Shown: positions 33,805 to 41,870, counted from the first letter of the stretch. The stretch is 64,000 nucleotides of DNA from Shewanella amazonensis SB2B (GCF_000015245.1 NC_008700.1:3484501-3548500), one strand, 5' to 3'. Translations and numbers: made by a program. The notes: generated by a model not told the origin, from the sequence alone.

Positions 33805-36423
33805 ATGGATAGGCAACATCGAGCGAGCACCAATCATGGCCTGAGGCTGAGCCTCAAGGTGTTTGTGGGCCATTACCGCCGGGCGCCGCTGCAGGCCGGG
33901 GCTATTTTGCTGGGCATTATCCTCTCTGTGGTGCTGCTCACGGCCGTCAAAAGCATTAATGAAAATGCCCGAGCCAGCTATCGCGAAGCCACGGCGCCCC
34001 TCTCTGGCCGCGCCGCCTTTACCCTGCTGCCGGCAGGCGGCGCCGCGTTTATCAGCGATGACATTTATTTTCGGCTTAACCGCCAGGGCCTTAAGTTAAT
34101 TCCCAGGTTAAATGGGGTCATCACCGATGACAACGGCAGACGTTTTTATATCGACGGTATCGACATCATAGCCGCCACCTCTGCGGCCATAACCGCGGCG
34201 AGTTCCAGTCCTGACACCCAACGCCCTGAGCCCCCCAGCGCATCGGCCAACTCCGGCAGCCCCCTCTTCGCCAACCTTGACCTGGCAAGCCTGCTCAGTG
34301 GCGAGCCGGTGTTGGTGCTAAGCCAAAACCACCTCGAAAAGATTAAGGCCGCAGGCGACATCACCCTCAACGGCAAGGGGATAACCCTGATGGGGTTGGA
34401 TGACAGCTATAGTCTCGGCAGCGCCATGGTGGCCGACCTGTCCTTTGCCAAGGCGGCGCTGAAGGCGCCCAATGCACTGAGCAGCATCGAAGTGCTGGAC
34501 AGTGTCAGTCTTAGCGCACTCAAGCAGCATTTACTGGATGCCGGAATCGATGCCTCCAGGCTTGAAATCGTCGCCGAAGATAATGGTGCGGCGCTCACCG
34601 AACTGACCGGCAGCTTCCATCTAAGCCTCAAGGCCATGGGACTGCTCGCCTTTGTGGTGGGCTTATTTATTGCCTATAACGGCGTGCGCTACAGCCTGAT
34701 GAAGCGCACCCGGCTTTTATTGCAGCTGCGCCAGCTGGGCGTGGGGCAACGGGAACTGCTTGGTGCCCTGACGCTGGAGCTGATGCTGATGGTGAGCCTC
34801 GGCGCCGCTGCGGGGTTTGTGCTGGGGCTTTGGCTTGGGCAGGTGCTGATGCCACTGGTGGCCATGACGTTGGAGCAAATCTACGGCGCGCGCCTCTTGC
34901 CCGGCCACTGGCAGCCCGCCTGGTTTATCGAGGCCTTTGGCCTGACCGCCGCCGCGAGTCTATTCGCCTGTATCCCCTTGATGGCGCGGTTGGTGGCCAC
35001 GCCGCTCGCCAGCAGTCGTCAGCAGGGGGCGAGCCAGGGCTTCGATACCCGGATGCAGCGGCTGCAGCTCAAGGTGGCTGCGGTGCTGTTGCTGCTGGCG
35101 CTGCTGATCACCCTGGTGGAACCCGAAGTCAGCCACTATCTTCGCGAGCAGCAACTGCCGCGGCTGTTGCCTATGTATAGCCTGGGGCTGATTGCACTGG
35201 TGACCCTGGCAACGCCGCTGCTTTTACCCAGCCTGCTGGCACGGCTGCCCGCCGTTTTCACCGGGTTTGGTCTCTTCAGGCCGGGGCTGTCACACTATTT
35301 GGTCGCCGAGCTGAAGGTGCTGGCGCCGCCCATGTCGCTGGCCATGATGGCCATGCTGCTGGCGCTGTCGGCCAATATCGCCATGACGACCCTGGTGGGC
35401 AGTTTCGAAGGCACCTTGAAGGCCTGGCTCAACCAAAGGCTGCATGCCGATATTTACTTAAGGCCCGGTGACAGCCGCATGCAGGAGGTCATGGCAAAAC
35501 TCGAAGGCGACAGCCGCATCAGCGCCAGCTACCGCCAGTATTCCAGCCCAGCCGTGCTCACGGGCCAGGGTAATAGCGACACCCGTTTCCGGCTGCTGGC
35601 ACGGGATAGCCTGTCGGTTCGGGAAACCAGCACCTTAAAGCTATTTGATGAGGCGCTGTGGCAAGCCATGGCGCAAGGCGGCAGGCAGATTCTGGTGAAT
35701 GAGCCCATGGCACTGCGGCTCAATATTCAGCTTGGGGATACCCTGCATCTGGCGGTTGGCGGCCAACGCCTGAGCCTGGCGGTTGCCGGCATTTTTTACG
35801 ATCATGGTAATCAACAGTTTGAAACCCTTATCGAGGAAGACCTCTGGCGTGAGCTGGGGCTGTCCCCCATTCCCATGAGTCTCGCGCTCAGCTGTGGCGA
35901 TTGCGATGCCGAGCAGCTGGCCAATGACCTAGCCGGTGAGCTTGAGCTGTCACGCTCGCTGATATTCAGCCAGCAAAACATCAAAAAAATTGCCATCACC
36001 ATGTTTGGTCGCACCTTTGAAATCACCGCAAGCCTGGGCACCCTCACCCTGCTGGTAGCCTCCATCGGCCTCTTCTCGGCGCTGTCCATGCTCTCCGCCA
36101 GCCGCGAGAACCCGCTGGCGCGGCTGCACGCCCTGGGGGTGAGTCGCCGCGAGCTGCTGTTAATGAGCGCTGTGCAGATGTTGCTGATGGTGCTTGCCAC
36201 GGCACTGCTTGCGGTGCCCGTTGCCTGGATACTCGCCTGGCTATTGATCCACAAGGTCATTTTGCTGTCATTCGGCTGGAGCCTCACCATGGACTGGCAA
36301 TGGCTGCCGGTACTGAGTGCCATAGGTGCGGCGCTGCTGTCGGCCTCGCTGGCCCTCGCCTGGCCCCTGTGGCGCCAAAGCCGCCGCCCGCTTATCCGCA
36401 GTTTGCAGCAGGAGGCGAATTGA
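33805..36423 (+). CDS. FtsX-like ABC permease with two FtsX domains
   Basis: An 872-residue permease. One membrane helix near residues 27-48 is followed by a large extracytoplasmic domain (about 50-270), three helices of the first FtsX domain (about 275-420), an intervening pair (about 425-480 and 510-540), a second extracytoplasmic domain (about 545-730) and three helices of the second FtsX domain (about 735-860). This double arrangement occurs in transporters that extract or export lipids, lipoproteins or peptides. It lies between its ATPase and an AttH-like lipoprotein. Confidence 0.88.
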   Translation: MDRQHRASTNHGLRLSLKVFVGHYRRAPLQAGAILLGIILSVVLLTAVKSINENARASYREATAPLSGRAAFTLLPAGGAAFISDDIYFRLNRQGLKLIPRLNGVITDDNGRRFYIDGIDIIAATSAAITAASSSPDTQRPEPPSASANSGSPLFANLDLASLLSGEPVLVLSQNHLEKIKAAGDITLNGKGITLMGLDDSYSLGSAMVADLSFAKAALKAPNALSSIEVLDSVSLSALKQHLLDAGIDASRLEIVAEDNGAALTELTGSFHLSLKAMGLLAFVVGLFIAYNGVRYSLMKRTRLLLQLRQLGVGQRELLGALTLELMLMVSLGAAAGFVLGLWLGQVLMPLVAMTLEQIYGARLLPGHWQPAWFIEAFGLTAAASLFACIPLMARLVATPLASSRQQGASQGFDTRMQRLQLKVAAVLLLLALLITLVEPEVSHYLREQQLPRLLPMYSLGLIALVTLATPLLLPSLLARLPAVFTGFGLFRPGLSHYLVAELKVLAPPMSLAMMAMLLALSANIAMTTLVGSFEGTLKAWLNQRLHADIYLRPGDSRMQEVMAKLEGDSRISASYRQYSSPAVLTGQGNSDTRFRLLARDSLSVRETSTLKLFDEALWQAMAQGGRQILVNEPMALRLNIQLGDTLHLAVGGQRLSLAVAGIFYDHGNQQFETLIEEDLWRELGLSPIPMSLALSCGDCDAEQLANDLAGELELSRSLIFSQQNIKKIAITMFGRTFEITASLGTLTLLVASIGLFSALSMLSASRENPLARLHALGVSRRELLLMSAVQMLLMVLATALLAVPVAWILAWLLIHKVILLSFGWSLTMDWQWLPVLSAIGAALLSASLALAWPLWRQSRRPLIRSLQQEAN

Positions 36424-36424
36424 T

Positions 36425-37627
36425 ATGAGCTTAGCCAGTAAAATCACCTTCTTGACCCCGCTCCTGTTGGCGCTCTTGCTTACCTCTGGCTGTGGCAAAA
36501 CCGGCGACAATCGGCATCAGGCCCCAGACTCATCAGCCCCCGGCATGGGCGAGCTGATGGCGGGGGATATTGCAGGCTTCGATACCGTGAGCCCCGGCAA
36601 GGCACTGAGCTTTCCCGCCGACCACGGCCCCCACAATAATTTCCGCCAGGAGTGGTGGTATCTCACCGCCAACCTGACAACCACCAGCGGCGAGTCCCTT
36701 GGGCTGCAGTGGACCCAATTTCGGGTAGCACTGAAACCAGAACCAGAATCAGAACCAGAATCAGAATCAGAGCACGGCACGGCATTACCGGGGGACAATC
36801 CACCGGGCATTGATGACGACTGGCACAGCAGGCAGCTGTGGTTTGCCCACGCCGCCGTCACCCGCAAGCACAGCCATGTGGCGACAGAGCAATGGTCCCG
36901 TGGCCACTCAGATCTCGCCGGTGCCGGTGGTAGCCCCTTTTCGGTGTATCTCGCCAACTGGCGCTGGCAGTCACAAACCGAGGCATTGTTTCCCGCAAGC
37001 CTGAATGTTGCTGCTGACGGTAAGGCGCTTGGCTACCGACTGACACTGTCCAGCCAGTCGCCACTGCAACTTCAGGGCGATAGGGGTTACAGCACCAAGA
37101 GCTTCGATGCGGGGCTGGCATCCTATTACTACTCGGCGCCCTTTATCGATATTGAGGGCGACGTACTGCTGGATGGCAAGTGGCAGCCCGTCAGCGGTCA
37201 GGGCTGGCTCGACCGCGAATGGAGCAGTGCCTTTTTGGGGCTGGCACAACAGGGCTGGGACTGGTTTGCCCTGCGCCTCGACGATGGCTCGGCGCTGATG
37301 CTGTTTCAGCTTCGGGAGCAAAATGCCAAATCCTTCACCCATGCCAATCGCATGTGGCCCGATGGCCGCAGTCAAACGCTTGAGGTGGTCTCGATGACGC
37401 CGATTGACTCCCATCAGGGCTATCCGGTTAGCTGGCAGCTAAGCCTTAAGGGCAGCAGCGCAGATAACGCCGAGCCGAGTGAACAGCTTAACCTCAGGGT
37501 TGAGGCCCTTAATCCCGATGCCCGCATGCAGCTGAGCACCCAGTATTGGGAAGGCCCGGTGCGCGTCAGTCACAGTGACAGCGGCAGCCACATGGGTGAG
37601 GGCTATATGGAACTGACGGGGTACTAG
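36425..37627 (+). CDS. AttH/CrtC-like lipoprotein of the ABC-FtsX operon
   Basis: A 400-residue lipoprotein, 1 bp after the permease stop (TGATATG). The lipobox TSGC puts the lipidated Cys at residue 23. The mature chain matches the lipocalin-like AttH/CrtC (carotenoid 1,2-hydratase-type, 'predicted secreted hydrolase') family: FPADHGPHNNFRQEWWYLTA near the N-terminus and GQGWLDREWSS with WDWFALRLDDGSALMLFQLR later. The same three-gene set (ATPase, FtsX, AttH) occurs elsewhere in proteobacteria. A Pro-Glu-Ser repeat (about residues 104-117) interrupts the first domain. Substrate is unknown. Confidence 0.85.
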   Translation: MSLASKITFLTPLLLALLLTSGCGKTGDNRHQAPDSSAPGMGELMAGDIAGFDTVSPGKALSFPADHGPHNNFRQEWWYLTANLTTTSGESLGLQWTQFRVALKPEPESEPESESEHGTALPGDNPPGIDDDWHSRQLWFAHAAVTRKHSHVATEQWSRGHSDLAGAGGSPFSVYLANWRWQSQTEALFPASLNVAADGKALGYRLTLSSQSPLQLQGDRGYSTKSFDAGLASYYYSAPFIDIEGDVLLDGKWQPVSGQGWLDREWSSAFLGLAQQGWDWFALRLDDGSALMLFQLREQNAKSFTHANRMWPDGRSQTLEVVSMTPIDSHQGYPVSWQLSLKGSSADNAEPSEQLNLRVEALNPDARMQLSTQYWEGPVRVSHSDSGSHMGEGYMELTGY

Positions 37628-37820
37628 CGAACGCCATCGGTGGGATGAAATATCTGGATGTTTTGGGATGCGAAGCAGCTATTTACCATGCGGCCGAGCG
37701 ATTCTGTGATTCAGTCGGCTGTCCCTCAAGCGGCAAATACTTTAGGGTAAGGGCAACTACAAACAGGGTGAGTGCCTGGCTTTTGCCTTCAGGAACCAAC
37801 CCTTTACACAGGAATATCCC

Positions 37821-38186
37821 ATGTCTGAAGAAACCCTTGCCACCGAGTCTGCGATCGCATCTGAAACCACTACCGAGACCACATCTGCCAACGCTTCCAA
37901 TAGCCAAAATGCCTTTTACGAACGCGCCTCCGAGATGATCAAGCTCGCCAACCAGCAAAATCAGGACCCGGCTATCAAAACCGGCGAGATCAGCGCCTCC
38001 TTCATGTGGGCCGTCGCCCGCTACAACGCCTGGTTTGCCTCCACCAGCTTTGAAACCCAGGCGCAGATGCAGCCCAAGAAGCAGGAAATGCTGGATTACT
38101 ATATGGCGCGCTACAAAGAAATGCTCGAAGCCAATCTTGATGATTATATTGAGAATTTTGACCACTATCGTTCCACCCAGAAGTAG
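37821..38186 (+). CDS. DUF3144 family protein
   Basis: A 121-residue soluble protein. The first 30 residues are Ser/Thr/Glu-rich and probably disordered; residues 32-115 hold the helical DUF3144 domain, with FYERASEMIKLANQQNQ and GEISASFMWAVARYNAW. AGGAA lies 6 bp before the ATG. Function is unknown. It marks the last ordinary gene before the AT-rich island. Confidence 0.8.
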   Translation: MSEETLATESAIASETTTETTSANASNSQNAFYERASEMIKLANQQNQDPAIKTGEISASFMWAVARYNAWFASTSFETQAQMQPKKQEMLDYYMARYKEMLEANLDDYIENFDHYRSTQK

Positions 38187-38248
38187 GGAGGCTGATGCCC
38201 CAGCCTGCTCTGGCTGTTAACTCAGTGTCGCTTTGCAAGCGACTGTAA

Positions 38249-38472
38249 GTCGTGGGTCTCCGACCCACCCACGGGGAAAGGGGGCAGTATCGACTTGCCC
38301 CCTTGTCCAATCCCCCAGCTACCCGCGACGAAGCGGAAAGCTCCGTCGGGCTTAGGGTGAAAATGGGCTGACACGACCGATTCGCTCCAAGCTCAACGGT
38401 CGCTGCTTCGGCTTCCATGCCTCGCCACGCCATTTTCACCCACGCCCTCGGCCGCTTCGAGCGGGATTGGTG
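38249..38472 (+). repeat. Inverted element, left copy (conserved arms, variable hairpin core)
   Basis: Arm 1 (38249-38341) and arm 2 (38449-38472) are nearly identical to the reverse complement of 41778-41870 and 41647-41671. Arm 1 contains hairpins GTGGGTC/GACCCAC and AAGGGGGCA/TTGCCCCCTT. The core (38342-38448) differs from the other copy but forms its own stem GGGTGAAAATGG (38355-38366)/CCATTTTCACCC (38430-38441). Confidence 0.8.
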
Positions 38473-38539
38473 TATCAATCAACAAAAGTCCTTTAAGTTT
38501 CATTACTCCTTTAATAGCGTAATGTAAGAGTTGTGGGTG

Positions 38540-38599
38540 TCCTCACTCTTTGCATCCTCACTCTTTGCATCCTCACTCTTTGCATCCTCACTCTTTGCA
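38540..38599 (+). repeat. Four perfect tandem copies of a 15-bp unit
   Basis: The unit TCCTCACTCTTTGCA is repeated four times without a mismatch. It keeps reading frames open, which explains spurious short frames of repetitive peptide here. Identical copies suggest recent slippage. Confidence 0.92.
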
Positions 38600-38875
38600 T
38601 TCAGGAAGGGACTGTGTGTCATCAAACACCTCAAAAAAAAGCTGTATATAAAAACAGTATCAATGGCGTTTTTCAAAATGCAAGCACGGTTATCTCAATT
38701 GATTGGCACGAATCACTCAGCCCAAAAATACTATTTACTATAAAAATCAATAAATTAAAAATTTACAAAGCATGAATAACAGGCCGAAAAAACGCACAAA
38801 GTGTGCTGGTACGCTTTGCGCTGGCAACTTATATAGACAAGATCATCTAAATAGTTAATTCTATTGAACATAAAC

Positions 38876-38914
38876 CGGCACGCTTTTCACTGGTCTGAGG
38901 TGAAAAGCGAGCCG
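38876..38914. repeat. Long hairpin upstream of the first island gene
   Basis: CGGC-A-CGCTTTTCAC pairs with GTGAAAAGCG-A-GCCG around a 9-nt loop: 14 pairs with one A-A mismatch. It ends 54 bp before the island gene start and has no T-tract, so it is not a simple terminator. It may be a protein-binding site or the rest of an attC. Confidence 0.6.
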
Positions 38915-38968
38915 TCTCACTATACAAATGTTAATCCCTAAGTAATCAAATTGGAACTTAAGTAGAAA

Positions 38969-40321
38969 ATGGAACAAAAAGTTGAATTAGCAAATGGCAT
39001 TTCAAGCCTGGTCGCAAAAGCTAGTATCGCTGTAGGGGCGGTAATAGTTTTAATCTACTGCACGAGCATCGGCTTTTATCCCAAAAACATTCAAGTTGGT
39101 GACGGACTATTTTTTATTTGGTCGACGCTTGTGTTTGGCTTCGTGTGTACTATCGCTAATTTCCTCTTCACATCAGTGGGCTATACACTTTACACGCCTT
39201 TGTACCTTCTTTTAAAAAACTTTGTTCCGTTACCTAAAATTAATGATTTCAAGGGGTATTCCTCCATTTACATTCTTGGTTCATTTGTGATTATAGTTAC
39301 CTCGATAGCTTTTCTAATTAGTGACATAAAGTTGAGCTGGAAACAGATAGACTTTATGTCAGTTATTTCTTGGTGTGCTGCTTTATTAATGAATGGCTTT
39401 ACCCTTTCTGCTTTGCTTGAGGAAAGAACTGAAGCACCTAAAAAGCTATTCTATGTCGTTTTCTTCCTAATGCTGTTCATTGTTCCATTTGTAATCATAA
39501 AGGGTTTTTTTACGAATTCAGTTAGCGCATCAATGAAGTATTTGGGTATTAGAGAGGTCGCAGCAACAGCCTATGTGGATCATAAATACAGAGATATAGT
39601 CTCTGATGCCATAAATAAAATTGATTCAAAAAGCCATGTAATTATTCCTGTTGGCGATCAATTTATCCGTCTTGATAATGTAAATATACTATTTCAAGGA
39701 GTTGGGGAAATTAGTTATCTGCAAATATCCGACGGAGGCAAAAGTACAACTTTTAACTTACCTTCCGAGTCAATTATTGTTAAGAAAGATTCGAAAAAAA
39801 TAGAGCTCTCTGATTTATCCAAGGATATATTGTCACTGCATTCAACAACGTTGGACGAGCTCAAAGTAGGGTTCAACCCCGACTCTATGATCTTTACATT
39901 CGACCACTCTTATGGATTGTATGAGGTTGGCGAGTATAAATTGTCTGAACGCTTCAATGCTGTATTGACAGAAACCTTTAAAGAAATATTACCAATATTA
40001 ATAAAAAATGATGAACTCATTGAATCTATTGAAATTATTGGTTACGCAAGTAGAGAGTGGAAAAACTCGGAAGATGATGTTGGTGCATATAAAAACAACA
40101 TTTTACTTTCTACCAATCGAGCGATTGCAGTTTCTAATGTTTTGTATGAGAGTGAAGACCTTATTAAGTATGGAGGTTGGTTAAATAGAAAAGTTGTAAC
40201 AAAGGGCATGTCATCCTCTACTGCTCCTAATAATGGGTTGGGAAGAACCATTTCAATCAAAGTAAATACAAGGCTTAACAAGTCAAGTAACGCGGACGGC
40301 GCAAGCGCCGCCGGTTCTTGA
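38969..40321 (+). CDS. Uncharacterised membrane protein with C-terminal OmpA-like domain (cassette gene 1)
   Basis: A 450-residue protein in markedly AT-rich sequence. Five hydrophobic segments fall near residues 18-40, 48-72, 100-120, 130-150 and 157-178; residues 180-320 are of unknown fold. The C-terminal part (about 340-435) resembles an OmpA/MotB domain, with IEIIGYAS, NILLSTNRAIAVSNVL and GRTISIKV. The usual Asp of the peptidoglycan-binding 'GHTD' is absent; the Arg in the LSxxRA pattern is kept. The last 15 or so residues are encoded inside the attC site, as is common for cassette genes. Function is unknown; envelope sensing or phage defence are guesses. Confidence 0.65.
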   Translation: MEQKVELANGISSLVAKASIAVGAVIVLIYCTSIGFYPKNIQVGDGLFFIWSTLVFGFVCTIANFLFTSVGYTLYTPLYLLLKNFVPLPKINDFKGYSSIYILGSFVIIVTSIAFLISDIKLSWKQIDFMSVISWCAALLMNGFTLSALLEERTEAPKKLFYVVFFLMLFIVPFVIIKGFFTNSVSASMKYLGIREVAATAYVDHKYRDIVSDAINKIDSKSHVIIPVGDQFIRLDNVNILFQGVGEISYLQISDGGKSTTFNLPSESIIVKKDSKKIELSDLSKDILSLHSTTLDELKVGFNPDSMIFTFDHSYGLYEVGEYKLSERFNAVLTETFKEILPILIKNDELIESIEIIGYASREWKNSEDDVGAYKNNILLSTNRAIAVSNVLYESEDLIKYGGWLNRKVVTKGMSSSTAPNNGLGRTISIKVNTRLNKSSNADGASAAGS

Positions 40322-40331
40322 GGCGTTAGGC
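40273..40331 (+). other. Integron attC site (59-base element)
   Basis: A 59-bp site with R'' core GCTTAAC (40273-40279) and R' core GTTAGGC (40325-40331), both fitting RYYYAAC/GTTRRRY. The inner arms pair: TCAAG with CTTGA, then AACGCGGACGGCG with CGCCGCCGGTT in 11 perfect pairs if two bases (one G, one A) bulge on the first strand. Extrahelical bases on one strand are an attC hallmark. Recombination would fall between 40325 and 40326. Confidence 0.8.
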
Positions 40332-40349
40332 GAATAGGAGGGATGTACT

Positions 40350-41228
40350 TTGCCTGAAGAATTAATTAGTTATTTGCAGCTAGGATCCAATGCGTTTGCA
40401 CTTATTGTTGCAGGCTGGATTTATGCTGCATACATTAAAAATTTAAACTCATCTCTCCAGTCTAAGGATGAGCAAGTTAAAGCTGTAGAAAAAAACAATG
40501 CATTTTTGAAAGAGCAGATTTCTGCTCTAGAGAAGAAGAGCCCTGAAAATATTGAGAAAATATTAAATGAGCGTATCAAGATCAGAGAAGAAGAAATAAC
40601 GAGGCTAAGTGAAGATAAAAAATCCCATGAAAGTGAATTGTCTACTAAATCTCAAGAAGTAAAGAGATTAAGAAGTGACTTAGAGAAATCTAAAGATATT
40701 AGAAGAACAATGGATCTTCTTGAGCTTGATCTCGAAGAGGAAGATGATGATTTTAGATTGTTTTCAGCTGATGCAAAATATGAAATAGAAGAAATGGGCA
40801 TGGTCGCAGTGGATAGCGGGCAACTCATGATTACTGATCCTTGTTACATTAACTCTGAATGGCAAGATGATGAGTTTGAGGATATTAGGCTGCTAAAAGA
40901 TACAGAAACTGGCGAAATCTACCAATTCAGAAAAGACTTCTCTAACTATGAAGAAAAAATTTCAGGCTTTGATCAAACTGTAAATGAACTAAAAGCCTCG
41001 GGTAGGCTTGAAGCTATTGAAATAGAGAACTCTGACAAGATCAATTTTTCTTATGCGGGGGCATGTTATGCCACCATGTCAGAAAAAGGGTATGGGGAGA
41101 TGCCATTTAAGCTTGGTCATATGGGAGCTGGAATAGCAGTAACCACAGTCATGGGTGACGGTATGTATCCAGTATATGCTGAAAAATATGATGGTAAGAT
41201 TGTCAGAGTGTATTGTAATCTGTTGTGA
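40350..41228 (+). CDS. Uncharacterised membrane-anchored coiled-coil protein (cassette gene 2)
   Basis: A 292-residue protein from TTG 40350, with AGGAGG 7 bp upstream; the nearby ATG at 40343 is stopped at once. A membrane helix (about 12-30) is followed by a long charged coiled coil (about 35-125) and an acidic linker (EEEDDD). The C-terminal globular part (about 150-292) has DSGQLMITDPCYINSEW, FSYAGACYATMS and VMGDGMYPVYAEK. The DPCY and GDGxYPVY motifs recall the DUF4241 type, but I am not sure. It lies just after the attC and ahead of a broken attC, so it is a separate cassette. Function is unknown. Confidence 0.65.
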   Translation: MPEELISYLQLGSNAFALIVAGWIYAAYIKNLNSSLQSKDEQVKAVEKNNAFLKEQISALEKKSPENIEKILNERIKIREEEITRLSEDKKSHESELSTKSQEVKRLRSDLEKSKDIRRTMDLLELDLEEEDDDFRLFSADAKYEIEEMGMVAVDSGQLMITDPCYINSEWQDDEFEDIRLLKDTETGEIYQFRKDFSNYEEKISGFDQTVNELKASGRLEAIEIENSDKINFSYAGACYATMSEKGYGEMPFKLGHMGAGIAVTTVMGDGMYPVYAEKYDGKIVRVYCNLL

Positions 41229-41234
41229 TAAATC

Positions 41235-41262
41235 GCCTAACAAGTGACTGTGGCATTCCGTC
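41235..41262 (+). other. Truncated attC site after cassette gene 2
   Basis: R'' core GCCTAAC (41235-41241) and the following AAGTGACTG match the left half of an attC, placed 6 bp after the gene stop as expected. No pairing right half or GTTRRRY core follows; the sequence runs into an IS110 fragment instead. Confidence 0.55.
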
Positions 41263-41270
41263 AATATTTA

Positions 41271-41540
41271 TTACGCCAATTCAGGTGATTTTTCGCCCCA
41301 GCGAGTTCCGTTTTTCATCATGGTATTGAGGGTGACCAAGAGCTTCCGCATGCAAGCAATTATCGCCACCTTGGGCAGCTTTCCCTGCGCCTTTAAGTGT
41401 TCGTAGTAGCGTTTGAAAATAGGGTTGCACTGGATGGCTGACATCATGGCCATAAACATCACAGTTCGCACTCTGGCTCGGCCGCCGCGAATACGCCGTT
41501 TACCTGTGTAACTGCCGCTCTCGCGGCTTATGTGGATAAA
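41271..41540 (-). pseudogene. C-terminal fragment of an IS110-family transposase
   Basis: On the reverse strand about 87 residues match the C-terminal (transposase_20-type) part of IS110/IS1111 recombinases: ISRESGSYTGKRRIRGGRAR, then MFMAMMSAIQCNPIFKRYYE and KVAIIACMRKLLVTLNTMM. The catalytic RuvC-like N-terminal two-thirds are missing, so the gene is dead. The frame runs on to 41576, but the first 15 residues are not homologous. IS110-group elements, notably IS1111-attC, are known to target attC sites, which fits the broken attC beside it. Confidence 0.82.
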
Positions 41541-41646
41541 GGGGTCGGAGTGAATTAAAAGCTCATTCGAACCCAAAACTCAGGACATATCTGGACGCTC
41601 CCACAGACGAAAGACAGGACAGCCATAACACTTTTGCCGAGGAATG

Positions 41647-41870
41647 CACCAAATCCCGCTCGAAGCGGCCGCAGGGCGTTTGAGCACGTGGCGTAGCTGA
41701 GACAGGACGTCGAAGCGCGAGGGTCGAGCAGGATGCGAGTCTCTCGTGAAGCCAATGGGCTCAAAAACGCCCAAGGGGCTGTCCGCTTCGTCGCGGGTCG
41801 CTGGGGGATTGGACAAGGGGGCAAGTCGATACTGCCCCCTTTCCCCGGGTGTGGGTTGGAGACCCACGAC
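41647..41870 (-). repeat. Inverted element, right copy (conserved arms, variable hairpin core)
   Basis: This is the reverse-oriented partner of 38249-38472. Arms 41778-41870 and 41647-41671 are conserved; the core has stem GGGCGTTTGAGC (41674-41685)/GCTCAAAAACGCCC (41759-41772), unrelated in sequence to the left core but in the same place. Outside arm 1 each copy also has its own short hairpin (38233-38243; GCCAAGC/GCTTGGC at 41876-41892). Confidence 0.8.

Larger units (their letters stand above)
38187..38968. other. Repeat-rich left flank of the AT-rich island
   Basis: 782 bp without a credible gene. It contains the left copy of an inverted element (38249-38472), four copies of a 15-bp tandem repeat (38540-38599), an imperfect 17-bp direct repeat (38808-38824 and 38877-38893) and a long hairpin (38876-38914). 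From about 38480 the sequence turns AT-rich. Confidence 0.6.

Noticed and set aside
38249..38472. The inverted element as an IS110 bridge-RNA end
   Set aside because: The right copy lies near an IS110 fragment, but the left copy has no IS110 gene and the element's position does not match an IS110 left end; kept as an unexplained repeat.
38531..38775. Two overlapping frames encoding repeats of SSLFA or LTLCI
   Set aside because: They exist only because the 15-bp tandem repeat keeps frames open; no ribosome site or continuation into a domain.
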